From Ypsolopha sequella (lineage: Eukaryota; Arthropoda; Insecta; Lepidoptera; Ypsolophidae), in the NCBI GenBank assembly GCA_934047225.1, contig OW204011.1, forward strand, positions 14,210,339 to 14,274,338: 64,000 bases of DNA. The letters run 5' to 3'. Position 1 is the first letter of the stretch. Every line of letters begins with the position of its first letter. A program made the translations under genes and the position numbers. Of the stretch, positions 42,190 through 52,447 are shown piece by piece. The notes under the pieces were generated by a model. It did not search any database. It saw only the letters and a list, made by a program, of their open reading frames with translations, and was not told where the DNA came from.

Positions 42190-43050
42190 AAGAAAAGGGA
42201 CGATTACCAATACCAATTTGCCCGAGGCAAAGCCATGGGCCTCGATACACTAGAGTTGGGAATCACACTTTCTCTCGGGTGATACATAGTACTTTATACT
42301 ACACCTACGAAGAAAATACAAGACAAATTATATTTTCATAACAGTGTCACAAAATAGATACTACCAGAAGGCCGACTCGACGACGGAGCGAAAACAGACG
42401 CACACATGCATAGACGCGTACGTACGATGATCTCGGAAGAATTTCGTATCGGCATTCACCCGAATATCTCCGAGATCGTCGTACGTACGCGTCTATGTGT
42501 GCGTGCGCCTGTTTTCGCTAGTTATGCGAGGTAAACGCATAACTACAATAAACATTATTGATTGATTGATTGTAAACATTCTGTACAAAAGAATTTTGAT
42601 TTCTTTTGATAAGATCAGTAGGTAACAATTTACATACCAAAGCCTAGTTATAAACTTTTTGGTAGGTAACCTCATTTAATTATATTATGCCAGATAACAA
42701 AAAGTTTTTATGTCCGAATTCGCAAAATGATACTGGCCAATTGCTCATTCTATATTTTATAATAAAACAGCACGTAAATTTTTTTATCGTAGATATCATT
42801 GTTCTATTGTTCCAGTGATTTTCATATACTTTTTTTGCCCTCTCAGCGCTTTTACAACAAAGATTTCAAAAGTAGTTTCAATGAGCCCTGGCACCTAATA
42901 GTACATTGTTCACCGAGGGAAGAAAGGGGAAGATTACCAACGAGGGTGTAGTTTGAGGCCCGAGGCGAAGCCAAGGGCCTCAATACACACGAGTTGGGAA
43001 TCGCACTTTCTCCCGAGTGATACATAGTGCTTTATACTACACCTGCGAGG
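42190..43050. repeat. Duplicated intronic repeat (42190-42310 and 42925-43050) around a MITE
   Basis: Both ends share GCCTC(A/G)ATACAC and GAGTTGGGAATC(A/G)CACTTTCTC followed by GTGATACATAGT(A/G)CTTTATA. The copies bracket the palindromic MITE at 42348. Confidence 0.6.
42348..42590 (-). mobile_element. Palindromic MITE, copy 2
   Basis: Starts CACAAAATAGATACTACC and continues through the CGTACGTACG palindrome seen at 5690-5896. The far end is rearranged, with ATTG repeats near 42560. Lies in the last intron of slit. Confidence 0.7.
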
Positions 43051-44215
43051 AAATAGTATCATTTTACTTTTAATCAAGATACAATAAAAGAAACCGACTG
43101 ACTCGCGTGCGATTGTCACTTTTTTTTTTTTTTTTTCATTTTCCCACTAAGTGGAAAGGCAAAGGGATCTTAGCCCATACAGCCATGTTTGACGTTATAG
43201 TTTTTTATGTTTATATGCACTATCCTCTTCTGTTGAGGATCATCTGAAAGGTCTGTCCTGTCTAAGTCACTGTCCTGTCGTTTCCGCTATAATGATAGCA
43301 TTCTAACGCAAATACAACAGGGTTAGAAAAAACACACGAAAAGGCACAGCCCGCACTTTTGTTCCATTGAACAACACACTACACAGGTTACGGCGATTTT
43401 AATTCACAATATCCTATCACTATTGTTGATCAAAACACCCAAAATGCAATATTTTTTCAATAAAACAAAAAAACGACGCCATCACGTCTTCGCGCCTTTT
43501 TTCCAACCTTTTATTTCCTTCTTATTTTTTATTATGTGCAGGAAAAGCAAGTGGCCAGTATCATTTTTCGAGTTTTATGTACGAGTTCGCAAAATAATAC
43601 TGGCCACTTGGCCACTTGCTCATTCTTTATGTTATTTTAAAAAAAAAAAAGCACGTTAACAATGGATTTGCATATACTTTTTCTGCCCGCTCAAGCACGT
43701 TAACAATGAATTTTCATACACTTTTGCCGCCCGCATATTTGTATGACAGTAATGACGTACTTTCTGCATCGTTTTCAACAAAGAAAGAAGGTACTTTCCG
43801 AGCAGGTGTAGTATAAAATCTATTGCATTGTTTTTGAATGCGTGCGTTAACATAATGCCGAAGCGTGCACACTTATGAGTGCGTAATCTGTCTGACTACG
43901 GTCAGCAAACTGATTAGACTACTAAAGTTGTTAAAATTATCAACTTTAAGTGCACTCAAGGCGTCCAACAATCACTGTGTTCAGATGAGCATTGATTCCA
44001 AACATGTGAGCGTCACCCATTTAAAAGTGGAAACATTTTGGTGGTGTCATAGTACGGTAAGGGCTTATCTTTACTTTTGAAATCTTTGGTTTACAATGGA
44101 TTTTCATACAATTTTTCCGTTCGCATATTTGTATGAGAGTAATGACGTATATGCGGCATCGTTTTCAAAAAATTAAGAAGGAACTTTCCGAGCACGTGTA
44201 GTAGTATAAATATTT
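43051..44215. repeat. Repeat-rich part of the last slit intron
   Basis: A unit with TATTTGTATGA(C/G)AGTAATGACG occurs near 43735 and 44125, each followed by CATCGTTTTCAA and a TTTCCGAGCA block. A related TACTGGCCA(C/A)TTG(C/G) block occurs near 42732 and 43600. No coding content. Confidence 0.45.
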
Positions 44216-44610
44216 TTTCAATGCATGTGCTCGTAAAGGCCCACTTTTATGCATCAAAACCGAACAGAAAGTCGATTATTTTGCCCTAGGGCTTTATTAT
44301 TTTTTTTTTTTTTTTATTTGTTTGCAATGGTTGGCTAAGCTGCAGCCTTTCCTGTGTACCATAAATGTCATACTTTTTTTTCCACTGTTTAACGGCTCTG
44401 GATACAGTCCTTTTGAACCAATTACAATTTAAAGTTCACAAAATTATATTTGTTTTATTTCCTCACACAATGCATTGAAAAACGTAATATGATACACGGG
44501 CGTTAAAGCAATAAATTACCCGGTTATGTATAAAACACTCACTACGCTCGTGTTTTAAATCGTCCTCGTAATTTATTCCATTGCGCCCTTGTAGCATAAA
44601 CTACTATTCT
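44216..44610 (+). mobile_element. Element 'B', copy 3 (least interrupted)
   Basis: Runs from CAATGCATGTGCTCGTAAAG to GCATAAACTACTATT. It serves as the empty-site reference for the foldback nested in the 20-kb copy. Confidence 0.7.
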
Positions 44611-44758
44611 GTGTTTCTTTCATTGATTGTATAGAAAGCGGAAACACGACCTTTGCCGAAGAGTTCCGACGAGTGGCGATAATTTCCTACCACGTTATTG
44701 AAATGGTTCTGCTACACATGTGCTTCAGACTCGCTCATGTAACAAATGAAAGACCCAC

Positions 44759-44893
44759 CTTCCTCTTCTTGGTCTTCCTCGGCGCGCAGCACTGACTGCG
44801 TGCGCACGCGCCGCGCGTCGCCGCGCAGCGCGCCGCGCGCACCTGTCTCCGTGACCGACACGAGCCTTCCGAGATGTACTCGCGAACCGCCTC
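44759..44893 (-). CDS. slit: slit exon: cystine knot, central part
   Basis: Acceptor TATGTCAG and donor AAG|GTGGGT enclose 45 codons: EAVREYISEGSCRSRRQVRA, then a Cys pattern ending CC and a basic run PRKTKKRK. Fly Slit has the corresponding REYY...C-RSR...CC...RRRK arrangement. The region is very GC-rich (CGCGCGGCG), unlike the AT-rich flanks, hence overlapping spurious frames on both strands. Confidence 0.93.
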
Positions 44894-44993
44894 CTGACAT
44901 AGATATAACAATACAATATTCATTATTGCACACCAACAAAACTAAATAAAGCGACAATTTCGTAATTTCGTCGCGCCTGGTCGACGCTTCGGG

Positions 44994-45203
44994 CACAAAA
45001 TAAATACTACCAGAAAGCTGACTCGACGACGGAGCGAAAACAGACGCACACATGAATAGGCGTACGTATGATGATCTCGGCAGAATTTCGTATTGGCATT
45101 CACCCGAGTATCTCCGAGATTGTCGTACGTACGCGTCTATGTGTGCGTGCGCCTGTTTTCACTAGCTATTCGGAGTAAACATTCTGTAAGTGGTTATTTT
45201 GTG
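44994..45203 (-). mobile_element. Palindromic MITE, copy 3
   Basis: CACAAAATA...TATTTTGTG ends, flanked by CTTCGGG (44987-44993) and CTTAGGG (45204-45210), a 7-bp duplication with one mismatch. Inserted about 100 bp upstream (in transcript sense) of the slit exon at 44893. Confidence 0.8.
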
Positions 45204-46208
45204 CTTAGGGTGACCGGAGGGCTGGGCTCTGGCCATAGAATAATCCATTTATTTATTGGGAAACAGTGTTCTAATAACACAAATATAATTAAAAATAGCT
45301 AAAATATAAAACTAAAACCGTTTCCACATAAATATTTGTACTAAAATTATTGCACGGAATTATTTTACAACAAAAAAAGTTTGTAGTTATTTCAAAAAAC
45401 ACAGCCAGCTACTTTTAAACGACACAAACAAAGATACGTAAAAAAATAAAAAATGAAATTTTATTAAATAATTTGCTTCTAAACTGACCCAGTGAGAGAT
45501 GCAATAATTATGTCAAGATGAATAAAAAAACATTTTTTTTTAAATCACAAGCTCTGAACAAAAATCAATTTTTTACGTAGTTTATACCAAACAAATACTC
45601 ATTCCGAGTAGTAAAAACGCGACATTTAAATCCGGTGTTACTTAAAAGCAAAGCAGATTTGGCACCCTGGGGATAAATGTACGAGAAAAGAGCAAAAATA
45701 TTTCAATTAATGAAATTAAATTAAATCCAGCAGTGTGTTGATTTGGACTGAGAATGATGATAATGAATAAAAAAACTCAAAAGACCATACAAAAAAATAA
45801 ATGACATTTATTCAATACTTTTTTTTTGCGACGGACAATTTTTTTTAAATAAAAGTATATATCAAAAAGCAATTTAAATTAAAAGATAGGTTACGATTGA
45901 TTATGAAAGGCACACAAAGCTGAGCGTGAGGTGTGGCTTGCGCCGCCCCTCGCAGCCTGCCGCCCCGGGCCATTGCCTTTTTGGCCCTAGGGTAAATAAA
46001 CCACTGCTTAAAAGGTACGAAGAATCTAAACCATTGTAGATAATTTTGTATAGATATAAAAGATCACGGCTGGCACATTTATCTTCCAGAGAAGCATTGA
46101 ATCTGGCTGAAAATGGAAGTCATCCACGGCATCTAGTGCGGCGACGCCCCCGCCTTTTGTGCACCCTTCCAAACAACGGCGACGATTTGGTCAGTATTTT
46201 ACCTTTAG
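45204..46208. other. slit intron, AT-rich
   Basis: No exon or clear repeat. A segment at about 45905-46195 is GC-richer (CCGCCCCTCGCAGCCTGCCG) and may be a LINE relic, but I could not support a domain. Confidence 0.3.
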
Positions 46209-47054
46209 CATAGACTAAGTATGACTACGTATATACTAGCAGTTCCCATACATCAGTTTGTAGCCACAAAAAAGGTGTAAAATTCTAACGAAATCTAGAC
46301 GGCGTTGCTAAATCCTCTAACGATGCTAAGAAGACCGATTGGTGACGCTAGTGGCGCAACGATGTCACGTACCATAAAAATAATTCCCACTTCGATAAAA
46401 GATGGCGCTGAAATATTCACTGTTAGTGTTGCCAACTTAGCGTCATCTAGTTTTTCTAAGCAAAGCTATTACAGCCACATGTTTACTTGGTAACCGTGAG
46501 AGTTTACTCGCAGCCAATTAAGGGGCTGCACAATGCTAAAATTCCGTCCTGCTATAACGCTTTTGTTTTTTAATTGTCTATCTTGCTCTAATCAGATGCC
46601 ATGCCCGCAAAAGTTCAGTTATTTTGAAATCACGGCTACATTAGGACATTAACTATAATTTCTTTATGTAATAAAGATGTTCTTTTGTAATAAGTATCTG
46701 CGTGTGTTGGTTTCGTTTCAGTCGGTTTTGAAATATGGAAACTGAATCGCTTTTTTCGTGAAATTCATGCTTTTTTTAAAGTAAAAGAAGTTTCAAAGCA
46801 TGTTTATTTATAAAGTGTAATTAATAATTGTCTTGAGTCAAAGAACACACCATATTTTTTTCAATTTTTTTCCATGTAGCAATGTAGAACTGAATCCAAT
46901 GCAAAACTGATGTTTAGCATTGTGGAGCCTCTTAAACAAATTATGCTTATTTGTAATACTTGGTGACACCTAGTGTCGTAAGGGCGCATAAAAAATTTGC
47001 TACGCCTTGATGTATGGGCGTTGTCGGTCTATATGTAGTAATACTTAGTCTATG
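46209..47054. mobile_element. CATAGACTAAG MITE, copy 2, containing a nested TTAA MITE
   Basis: Outer ends CATAGACTAAG and CTTAGTCTATG. The interior matches 37752-38199 (in opposite orientation) except for the insertion at 46522-46931. Confidence 0.8.
46522..46931. mobile_element. TTAA-flanked MITE, copy 2 (nested)
   Basis: GGGGCTGCACAATGCTAAA and TTTAGCATTGTGGAGCCTC are near-perfect inverted termini, flanked by TTAA at 46518-46521 and 46932-46935. The empty site CCAATTAAACAAATTATG is preserved in the 52-kb copy of the host MITE. Confidence 0.92.
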
Positions 47055-47118
47055 CATTTAGTAAATGTTTTAGTTTAAATTAGAGTACACGCTACAAGTC
47101 AAATTTATATCAAATTAC

Positions 47119-47243
47119 CTTGCGACAGCCGCCCGCGCCGGCGTACTCAGCCTGCTTTCCGGGCGCGGGCGATGCTAGGGCGCTGCTGAGCGGGACCGGC
47201 TTGCGCACCGCAGGCTTCGTTTGTGAGATCACCGGAGCGCCTC
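47119..47243 (-). CDS. slit: slit exon: linker before the cystine knot
   Basis: Acceptor ATCTCCAG and donor CAAG|GTAATT. It encodes a Ser/Pro/Ala-rich linker (GAPVISQTKPAVRKPVPLSS...) ending in GGCRK, the first Cys of the CTCK domain. Fly Slit likewise has a low-complexity linker before a CRK start. Phase 1 entry and phase 0 exit fit the neighbours. Confidence 0.88.
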
Positions 47244-47816
47244 CTGGAGATACAAGTCACCGTTAAAGTTTAACGTCTTATTATCAGCGCCTATTAGATT
47301 AATTTAGAAATATGAACGAAGCTACTCGACAATAGATAGATTGCCAATAGCGTTCTGCATGTGGAACGCAATTCTGTATGACATGAAAATGAAAATGAAA
47401 AATGAAAAATGAAAATGAAAAAATGTTTAATGCAAAATAAATGTTACAATTATTGGTTCCTGGCTCCCAATCTAGAATTCTCTGTCCAATGGGTAGCCAA
47501 TAATATACATAAACACAAAAACAATTAAACACGATAACATATAATTTGACTCCTATGGAGTCGTCACAAGACGAATAAATTAGAATTTGATATGACAGAT
47601 AAGAAATATATAAATATTAAAAAGCGACATCTATTGAGGAGAGAAGGAAGGAGGAACAGAGAAGCTGTTTGGAAGTGATTGGTTAGATGGCGTTGCAATG
47701 GCGCTTCTATCGTGACTGTGACGCTGTTAAATTTAAAATCTTGTTTGTCTTTTCAATTCACATATAGTTCTGGTACTATGTTGAATTCCCTTTTCCCAAA
47801 ACATTGTTGTACTGAC

Positions 47817-47946
47817 CGATGGAGGCGAGAAGCTCGCACTGCGCCCCCCGGGTTCCAGGGCGACACTTGCACGTGTAGTCAGACTCGGAGCCCTCTTCTC
47901 GCACGCAGCGTCCGCCGCGCTTGCACGGGTTGGGCACGCACGGGTC
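47817..47946 (-). CDS. slit: slit exon: EGF repeat 7
   Basis: Acceptor ATATTGCAG and donor ATCG|GTCAGT. It encodes DPCVPNPCKRGGRCVREEGS followed by the second half with CKC and a final Cys, then LLASIG. This six-Cys EGF lies between laminin G and the CTCK domain, as in fly Slit (DPC...C..G..C). Confidence 0.93.
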
Positions 47947-48049
47947 CTGCAATATAGAGGACATTATTTAAGACTGTACCTGAGCCTAGAGCATGACCAA
48001 CTCCAGTCTATCTAGGATTCGTTTGAAGAAATTCGGACTCTCCTTGTAT

Positions 48050-48470
48050 TGAAAAAAATATATTTAGTTTATTAATCTTTTCTGTATGGATCTTACGTAA
48101 AAACAATGTACTAAGATTTATACTTTTGTCAAAAAAAATGTTTTGCACCCTATTTTTTTGGTTTTCAAACGTTCGCTTGAAGAACGCGGTTAAGAGATCA
48201 ACTTTTTTTTTTTTTTTTTTTCATAAAATAGGTAATAGAAATATGAAGGTATACCACCTAAATTCAATATTTTTTTCCCTACAAAATATTTCAGTATTAG
48301 CTAAAAACACCAATGTGTTGTTTCGCTGCGTGATCACTAGTATTACGCGTCTTAAGAAAAAGAGGCCAAAGAGCCAACATACTCGTATAATCGCCTCTAT
48401 GAAAAGCAAATAAAGTCTTTGCCATTAGACTTATTGTGCTGGACGGGTAATAAAAAAAGTTGCTAGAGTA
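48050..48470. repeat. Dispersed repeat in slit intron, copy 1
   Basis: Shares GGTTTTCAAACGTTCG, CGGTTAAGAGATCAACTT and TTCCCTACAAAATATTTCAG with 53270-53720. Same orientation. Non-coding. Confidence 0.7.
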
Positions 48471-48880
48471 TGAGATCTTCTTAAACGGACGTTATAAGAC
48501 TCAAGATGAAGAAATCTTTTTACTTCTTCGTCATGTAACATAAGACTCATATGCACAACAGTAAAATACAAAGTAAGAAAATTTTCACAATGTAAGGTAT
48601 ATTTACACGACACAATAAAATGACATAAAACTAAACTACACGACATTATATGACACAGCAGTGTCTTATTTACAGACAGTTAATCCTATTCGCTATAATT
48701 TTCAGGACACTATTGTTGCTGGCCCGCACCCGTCGAACAAAGGAAACTCAACGCCTGCGCATGTTTGCGTGGAAGCAGTTAGTTTGCGCCCACGTGAACA
48801 TGCCCGGGGCACTAGAGTACAACCTCAAAACGGCTCTGAGTGCGTTATTTATTAGTGAGGCGTAGTGAGGTAAGTATGGA

Positions 48881-49146
48881 CCTGCCATCCCCGCTCATCT
48901 CTCTTGGCACCGATAGAGGGCGTTGGCGGCGCGGACTCATCCTCGCCGCAGCCGGGCGCGGTGCGGGGCGCACGGGCGTCTTTCAGGAAGTGTAATATTG
49001 AGATAAGTACGTACCTACTGTCCCCATTCATCCGTCATGGCACGGCTAGAGGGCGCTGGTGGCGTGGGCCAGTCCTAGCCGCAGCCGGGCGTAGTGCGGT
49101 GCGCACGCGTCACAATCAGAAAGTGTAATAGTGAGATAAGTACGAA
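48881..49146 (-). repeat. Two degenerate tandem copies of the 3' part of the neighbouring slit exon plus its donor
   Basis: Units of 133 bp at 48881-49013 and 49014-49146 repeat the last part of the exon 49148-49296 together with its splice donor and following intron bases (ACTTATCTCA, TATTACACTT). The middle copy has in-frame stops. The farthest copy (48881) stays open in the exon frame and keeps a CAG|GT at its end, but has no convincing acceptor. Confidence 0.8.
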
Positions 49147-49147
49147 C

Positions 49148-49296
49148 CTGCCGTCCCCGTTCATCCCCCATGGCGCCGCTAGAGGGCGATGGCGGCGCGG
49201 GCTCATCCTCGCCACAGCCGGGTGCAGTGCGGTGCGCACGCGCCGCGTTCAGGAAGTCGACGCGCTTATGGTTGATCCACGCCTCCTTGAGACAGC
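49148..49296 (-). CDS. slit: slit exon: end of laminin-G domain and acidic/Pro-rich linker
   Basis: Acceptor ATTTTGCAG and donor CAG|GTTCGT. It encodes [20 protein letters not shown], matching the last strands of the Slit laminin-G domain, then PGC and a linker rich in Glu, Pro, Ser and Gly. Phase 1 in, phase 0 out. The 3' two-thirds is tandemly duplicated downstream in transcript sense. Donor choice among the copies could in principle alter the linker. Confidence 0.9.
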
Positions 49297-49309
49297 CTGC
49301 AAAATAATG

Positions 49310-50016
49310 TCATATTTCTCTATTACACTTCACACTTTATAGCCACACAACTAAATCTTTAAAGCGCGATAAATGCATCCTTCTTAATTTTTATGTAGCG
49401 CAAATTGACATCTAATTTTTTTTTGCAACACATCTTTAATAGTTGCTATATACAGAGTGTCCAGTAAGTAGTGCTTCAAACGAAAACCATAGATAGCTGC
49501 GATCATGCCCTGGCAGAATAACACAACATAGCTCTAACGAATGTCGTATGGTTTTCGAGATTTTTGAACATTCATGTAATTTCTAGTATTTGCTACACTT
49601 AGTTCTTTTTTAAATTTCATTTGTAAAACAGAGCAAATTTCGCTTTTTTATTCTTTGTATTTTTTTAACGAGTTTTTTTATGAAACTTATTTCACAGTTT
49701 TTCAAAAACGGTTATTCCAGGCAAAAAAAATTAAAATATAAAACTAGACCATTGAAATTTTTTCATCAACATTTAAAGGTCTGTGGTGTAACAAAATGTA
49801 TCGAGACCCATGTGCCCATTGGCTTAAAAAGTGTTATACGAGTATTTAGTGTCAATCAAAAAAACAAAAATAAAATAATAATCGTTTATCAAATAAAAAG
49901 TTATTGGTAGTTTAATACCGAATGTCTAAGTACCCGCAAAATTCTATACTGACTAGTAACTTACTCGAGCTTAAAATCGCCTAAGCAAATATGTAGTTGA
50001 CACAATGTAGTGGTAC
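49310..50016. other. slit intron, AT-rich
   Basis: No exon, SINE or LINE recognised. A short ATACAGAGTGTCCAGTAAGT segment near 49452 may be a transposon edge. Confidence 0.3.
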
Positions 50017-50130
50017 CTTTAAAACTGGTAATGTTCCGGAGGTGCCACTTGCTGAATGCATCCCTGGCGACATCCTCTGGCACCCCGCCGATGTACATGG
50101 GCCGCTCCAGCCGGAGGTACTCTTTGGGAC
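50017..50130 (-). CDS. slit: slit exon: laminin-G domain, part 3
   Basis: Acceptor AATCTCAG and donor AAAG|GTACCA. It encodes PKEYLRLERPMYIGGVPEDV and KWHLRNITSFKG, corresponding to fly Slit ...PMFLGGLP...W..RNLTSFKG. Phase 1 in and out. Confidence 0.93.
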
Positions 50131-50529
50131 CTGAGATTAATTCAAAAATACAAGGAAATAATTATCTTTATTTTCAGAAGTTAGAATACCACGTAAACAT
50201 GTTCTGACGTCAAGGTGATATTAATTTATACAGACAAATTCATACTGGAGGCCCGGTAAGTGGTCAGTATTACGGATCAATTACCGCACTTTTCGCGAAA
50301 TTTGTAAATATAATTTTAGCTTTACTGTTACTGACTCTGTGTTAGGTTTGCGTTTGTAGAGAGCAAGAATTATTTTTTTTCAAATTTCCCAAAAAGGATA
50401 ATCGAACCTTACTGACCCAGTCTTCGGTATGAATTTCACTGTATAAATTGACATTATTTATTTTTCTCCGTTGTAAAAAACTCAAGTAGTTTCGATGAAA
50501 CTTTTAAAATTTGACTGCTTTTTTTTTTC

Positions 50530-50780
50530 TGTGTCCTAGTAGCAGAAGGCGCCTACTGAGCCAGAGTTCATGGGTTCAATCCCCGCGATATACATTGATT
50601 TGTGCTCGATCAGCTTGCTTTGAAAGGCGCGTTAAGCTGTTGGTTCATTTGTACGTGGGGCCGTAATAATCGTCGGTGAAACGCGGGTGTACCAAGTGTG
50701 GACTGTGACTTGCATTTCACAGTTCACACTAGGGAAGACCTCTGACACCTTGGGGATCATGTTGTAACGATAATAAGCAA
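50530..50780 (+). mobile_element. tRNA-derived SINE, copy 2
   Basis: B box GGTTCAATCC at 50573-50582, then ATACATTGATTTGTG and CCGTAATAATCGTCGGTGAA body blocks shared with 1485-1720 and 58606-58765. Ends in a CGATAATAAG tail. Lies in a slit intron, antisense. Confidence 0.7.
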
Positions 50781-50786
50781 TTAAGG

Positions 50787-51200
50787 GTGAATTACGAAAA
50801 CACTCTGACGGTACACAACAAAACATGGGCAGAACGAAACGACTGCCGGCTGACAAAACTAATGATACCGCAGTCCAATGGTAAGGTACTCGTAACAAGA
50901 TACTTATTAAAACTAAAACGGTTTGACCTACGTCACATGGTAGGTATCATAACTGGACACTGCAACCTAAACAAGCACCTATTCACCACAGGTGGCACTG
51001 ATAGCCTTCTATGCAGAGGGTGCCTTCTAGAGGACGAGTCAGTGGAACATGTGCTACTCCACTGCTCTGCAACCGAAGACATGAGACGAAAAGCAGGGAT
51101 TGCGACGAGCTCCAATTTTTCTTCACTGGACCAGTTTATGTGTCAGAATGCTGAAGCTGTTCGGCTCTACTTTAAGCAGCTGTCCTGGCTGGGCTGACTG
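50787..51200 (+). pseudogene. LINE C-terminus fragment (RNase H-adjacent tail)
   Basis: The plus frame contains VGIITGHCNLNKHLFTTGGT, DSLLCRGCLLEDESVEHVLL and HCSA, the classic HCxLN...C..C...ESxEHxLxxC end of jockey/R1/I-type LINE proteins. It stops at TGA 51197. Only about 135 residues remain; no RT. Antisense within a slit intron and immediately after the SINE. Confidence 0.75.
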
Positions 51201-51244
51201 ACCGGGGGGAAAATAGTTTGGCATGTGAATTTTGTGTAGGTTAC

Positions 51245-51354
51245 CTTCGTTTATAATAGACCTGGCCGGGCCGTCGTCGACGCGCAGTGTGAAGTTCTTT
51301 TTGACGGCCAACAGCTCGGCCTTGTGATAGGAGCCATCTGATACCATTTCGAAA
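51245..51354 (-). CDS. slit: slit exon: laminin-G domain, part 2
   Basis: Acceptor TTTCAG and donor GAAG|GTAACC. It encodes [20 protein letters not shown] followed by [17 protein letters not shown]. Fly Slit has [20 protein letters not shown] and FTLRVD...ARSIINEG at this place, a very close match. The entry completes a Ser codon split AG|T. Confidence 0.95.
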
Positions 51355-51527
51355 CTGAAATTTAAAATTATTGAGTACAGTTTGAAAAAATTTAAATATT
51401 GCATTTACATAAGTTTACTGTGCTTTAGCATGCCTAACCTTTTTGAGACCAAAATTTTTGTCACACCTATAACAACAGGTTTCGGTCAACGTGTAAAGAA
51501 CATTCAAGTTATTCAGGCCATTCGATC

Positions 51528-52020
51528 CATCCATCAGCCTGTGTTCGTCCAATACTGGACATAAGCCTCTCCAATATTTCTCCACTCTTGGCGGTCCTGC
51601 GTCATCCTCATCCAGCCGCCACCCGCAACGTCTTTCAGGTCGTCGGTTTAGCGGACACGAGATCGGCCTACGCTACGGTTGGCTGTACTTGGTCTCCATT
51701 CCAACGCTTTTTGGCCCCAACAGCCATCGTGTCAGCGACAAATATGGCCAGCCCACTACCACTTTAGCTTGCAAATTCAGCAGGCTATGTCGGCCACTTT
51801 CGATCTGTGACAGATTTCCTCGTTTTGGATTTTATCCATCAGAGACATCCCAAGCATAGCCCGCTCCATAGCTCGTTGAGTGATCTTAAATCGGTGGATC
51901 AAGCCCTTGAGAAGATACCACATTTAAGCGCCGTACGTTATCACTGGAAGGATGCACTGGTTATATACTTTAGCCTTTAAGGGGATATGTAAATGTTTGA
52001 GTGTCCTTGTTACTCCATAT
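51528..52020 (-). mobile_element. LINE (RTE-like) 3' end fragment
   Basis: Begins CATCCATCAGCCTGTGTTCG and TCCAATACTGGACATAAGCC, the reverse complement of the 'CCAGCAGTGGACG...GATGGATGG' tail type at 40250. The upstream part (to 52020) reads as degraded LINE coding sequence. Confidence 0.65.
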
Positions 52021-52068
52021 GCGAAAAAACCCTCAGTGCGAGAGGGATACATTCGAGGAAAAGTAGCA

Positions 52069-52171
52069 ATGGTTGCCGACGTCGTAGCTGATACGGATCC
52101 TGCCGTTGAATAGCTCCACCGCTAGATGCTCCGTCTCGCCAAAGAACATAAGCACGCCGTGCGTCTGGCTC
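52069..52171 (-). pseudogene. slit: Partial tandem copy of the slit laminin-G exon
   Basis: Matches 52197-52299 at 95 of 103 positions. It begins 6 bases after the donor of the true exon, with no intron between. Translated in the exon frame it reads [20 protein letters not shown] and [12 protein letters not shown], then diverges. Seven of eight differences are synonymous third positions; the other is Tyr-to-Phe. The last part of the exon and its donor are missing, and no in-frame acceptor was found, so productive splicing seems unlikely. Confidence 0.85.
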
Positions 52172-52176
52172 CTCAC

Positions 52177-52309
52177 CTGTACATAGTGGAGGTGGGATGG
52201 TTGCCGACGTCGTAGCTGATGCGGATCCTACCGTTGAACAGCTCCACCGCTAGATGCTCCGTCTCACCGAAGTACATGAGCACGCCGTGCGTCTGACTCG
52301 TGCTGAATA
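52177..52309 (-). CDS. slit: slit exon: laminin-G domain, part 1
   Basis: Acceptor ACTCCCTCAG (chosen because it restores phase) and donor ACAG|GTGAGG. It encodes [20 protein letters not shown] and [20 protein letters not shown], matching fly Slit ILMYDG...[28 protein letters not shown] competing CAG five bases inside the exon would break the frame. A partial copy follows the donor directly. Confidence 0.94.
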
Positions 52310-52447
52310 CTGAGGGAGTTCAAGCCGTTGAAGCGAATTGTAAGAACCTCACAAACTTGGGATAATTTGTGAAAACAAAACTGTATGTTTGCACTTGTGG
52401 GTACAGATAGCAAAGGAGATAAATAACCAGACCTAGCGTAAACACTT

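Noticed and set aside
44712..45053. Overlapping open frames on both strands around 44.7-45.0 kb
   Set aside because: The region is a GC-rich slit exon. Only the frame joined by GT-AG sites in phase and matching the cystine knot is supported.
52054..52171. Mutually exclusive alternative exon of slit
   Set aside because: No acceptor in the correct phase before the copy and no matching donor after it. Kept as a truncated duplicate with an unusual substitution pattern.
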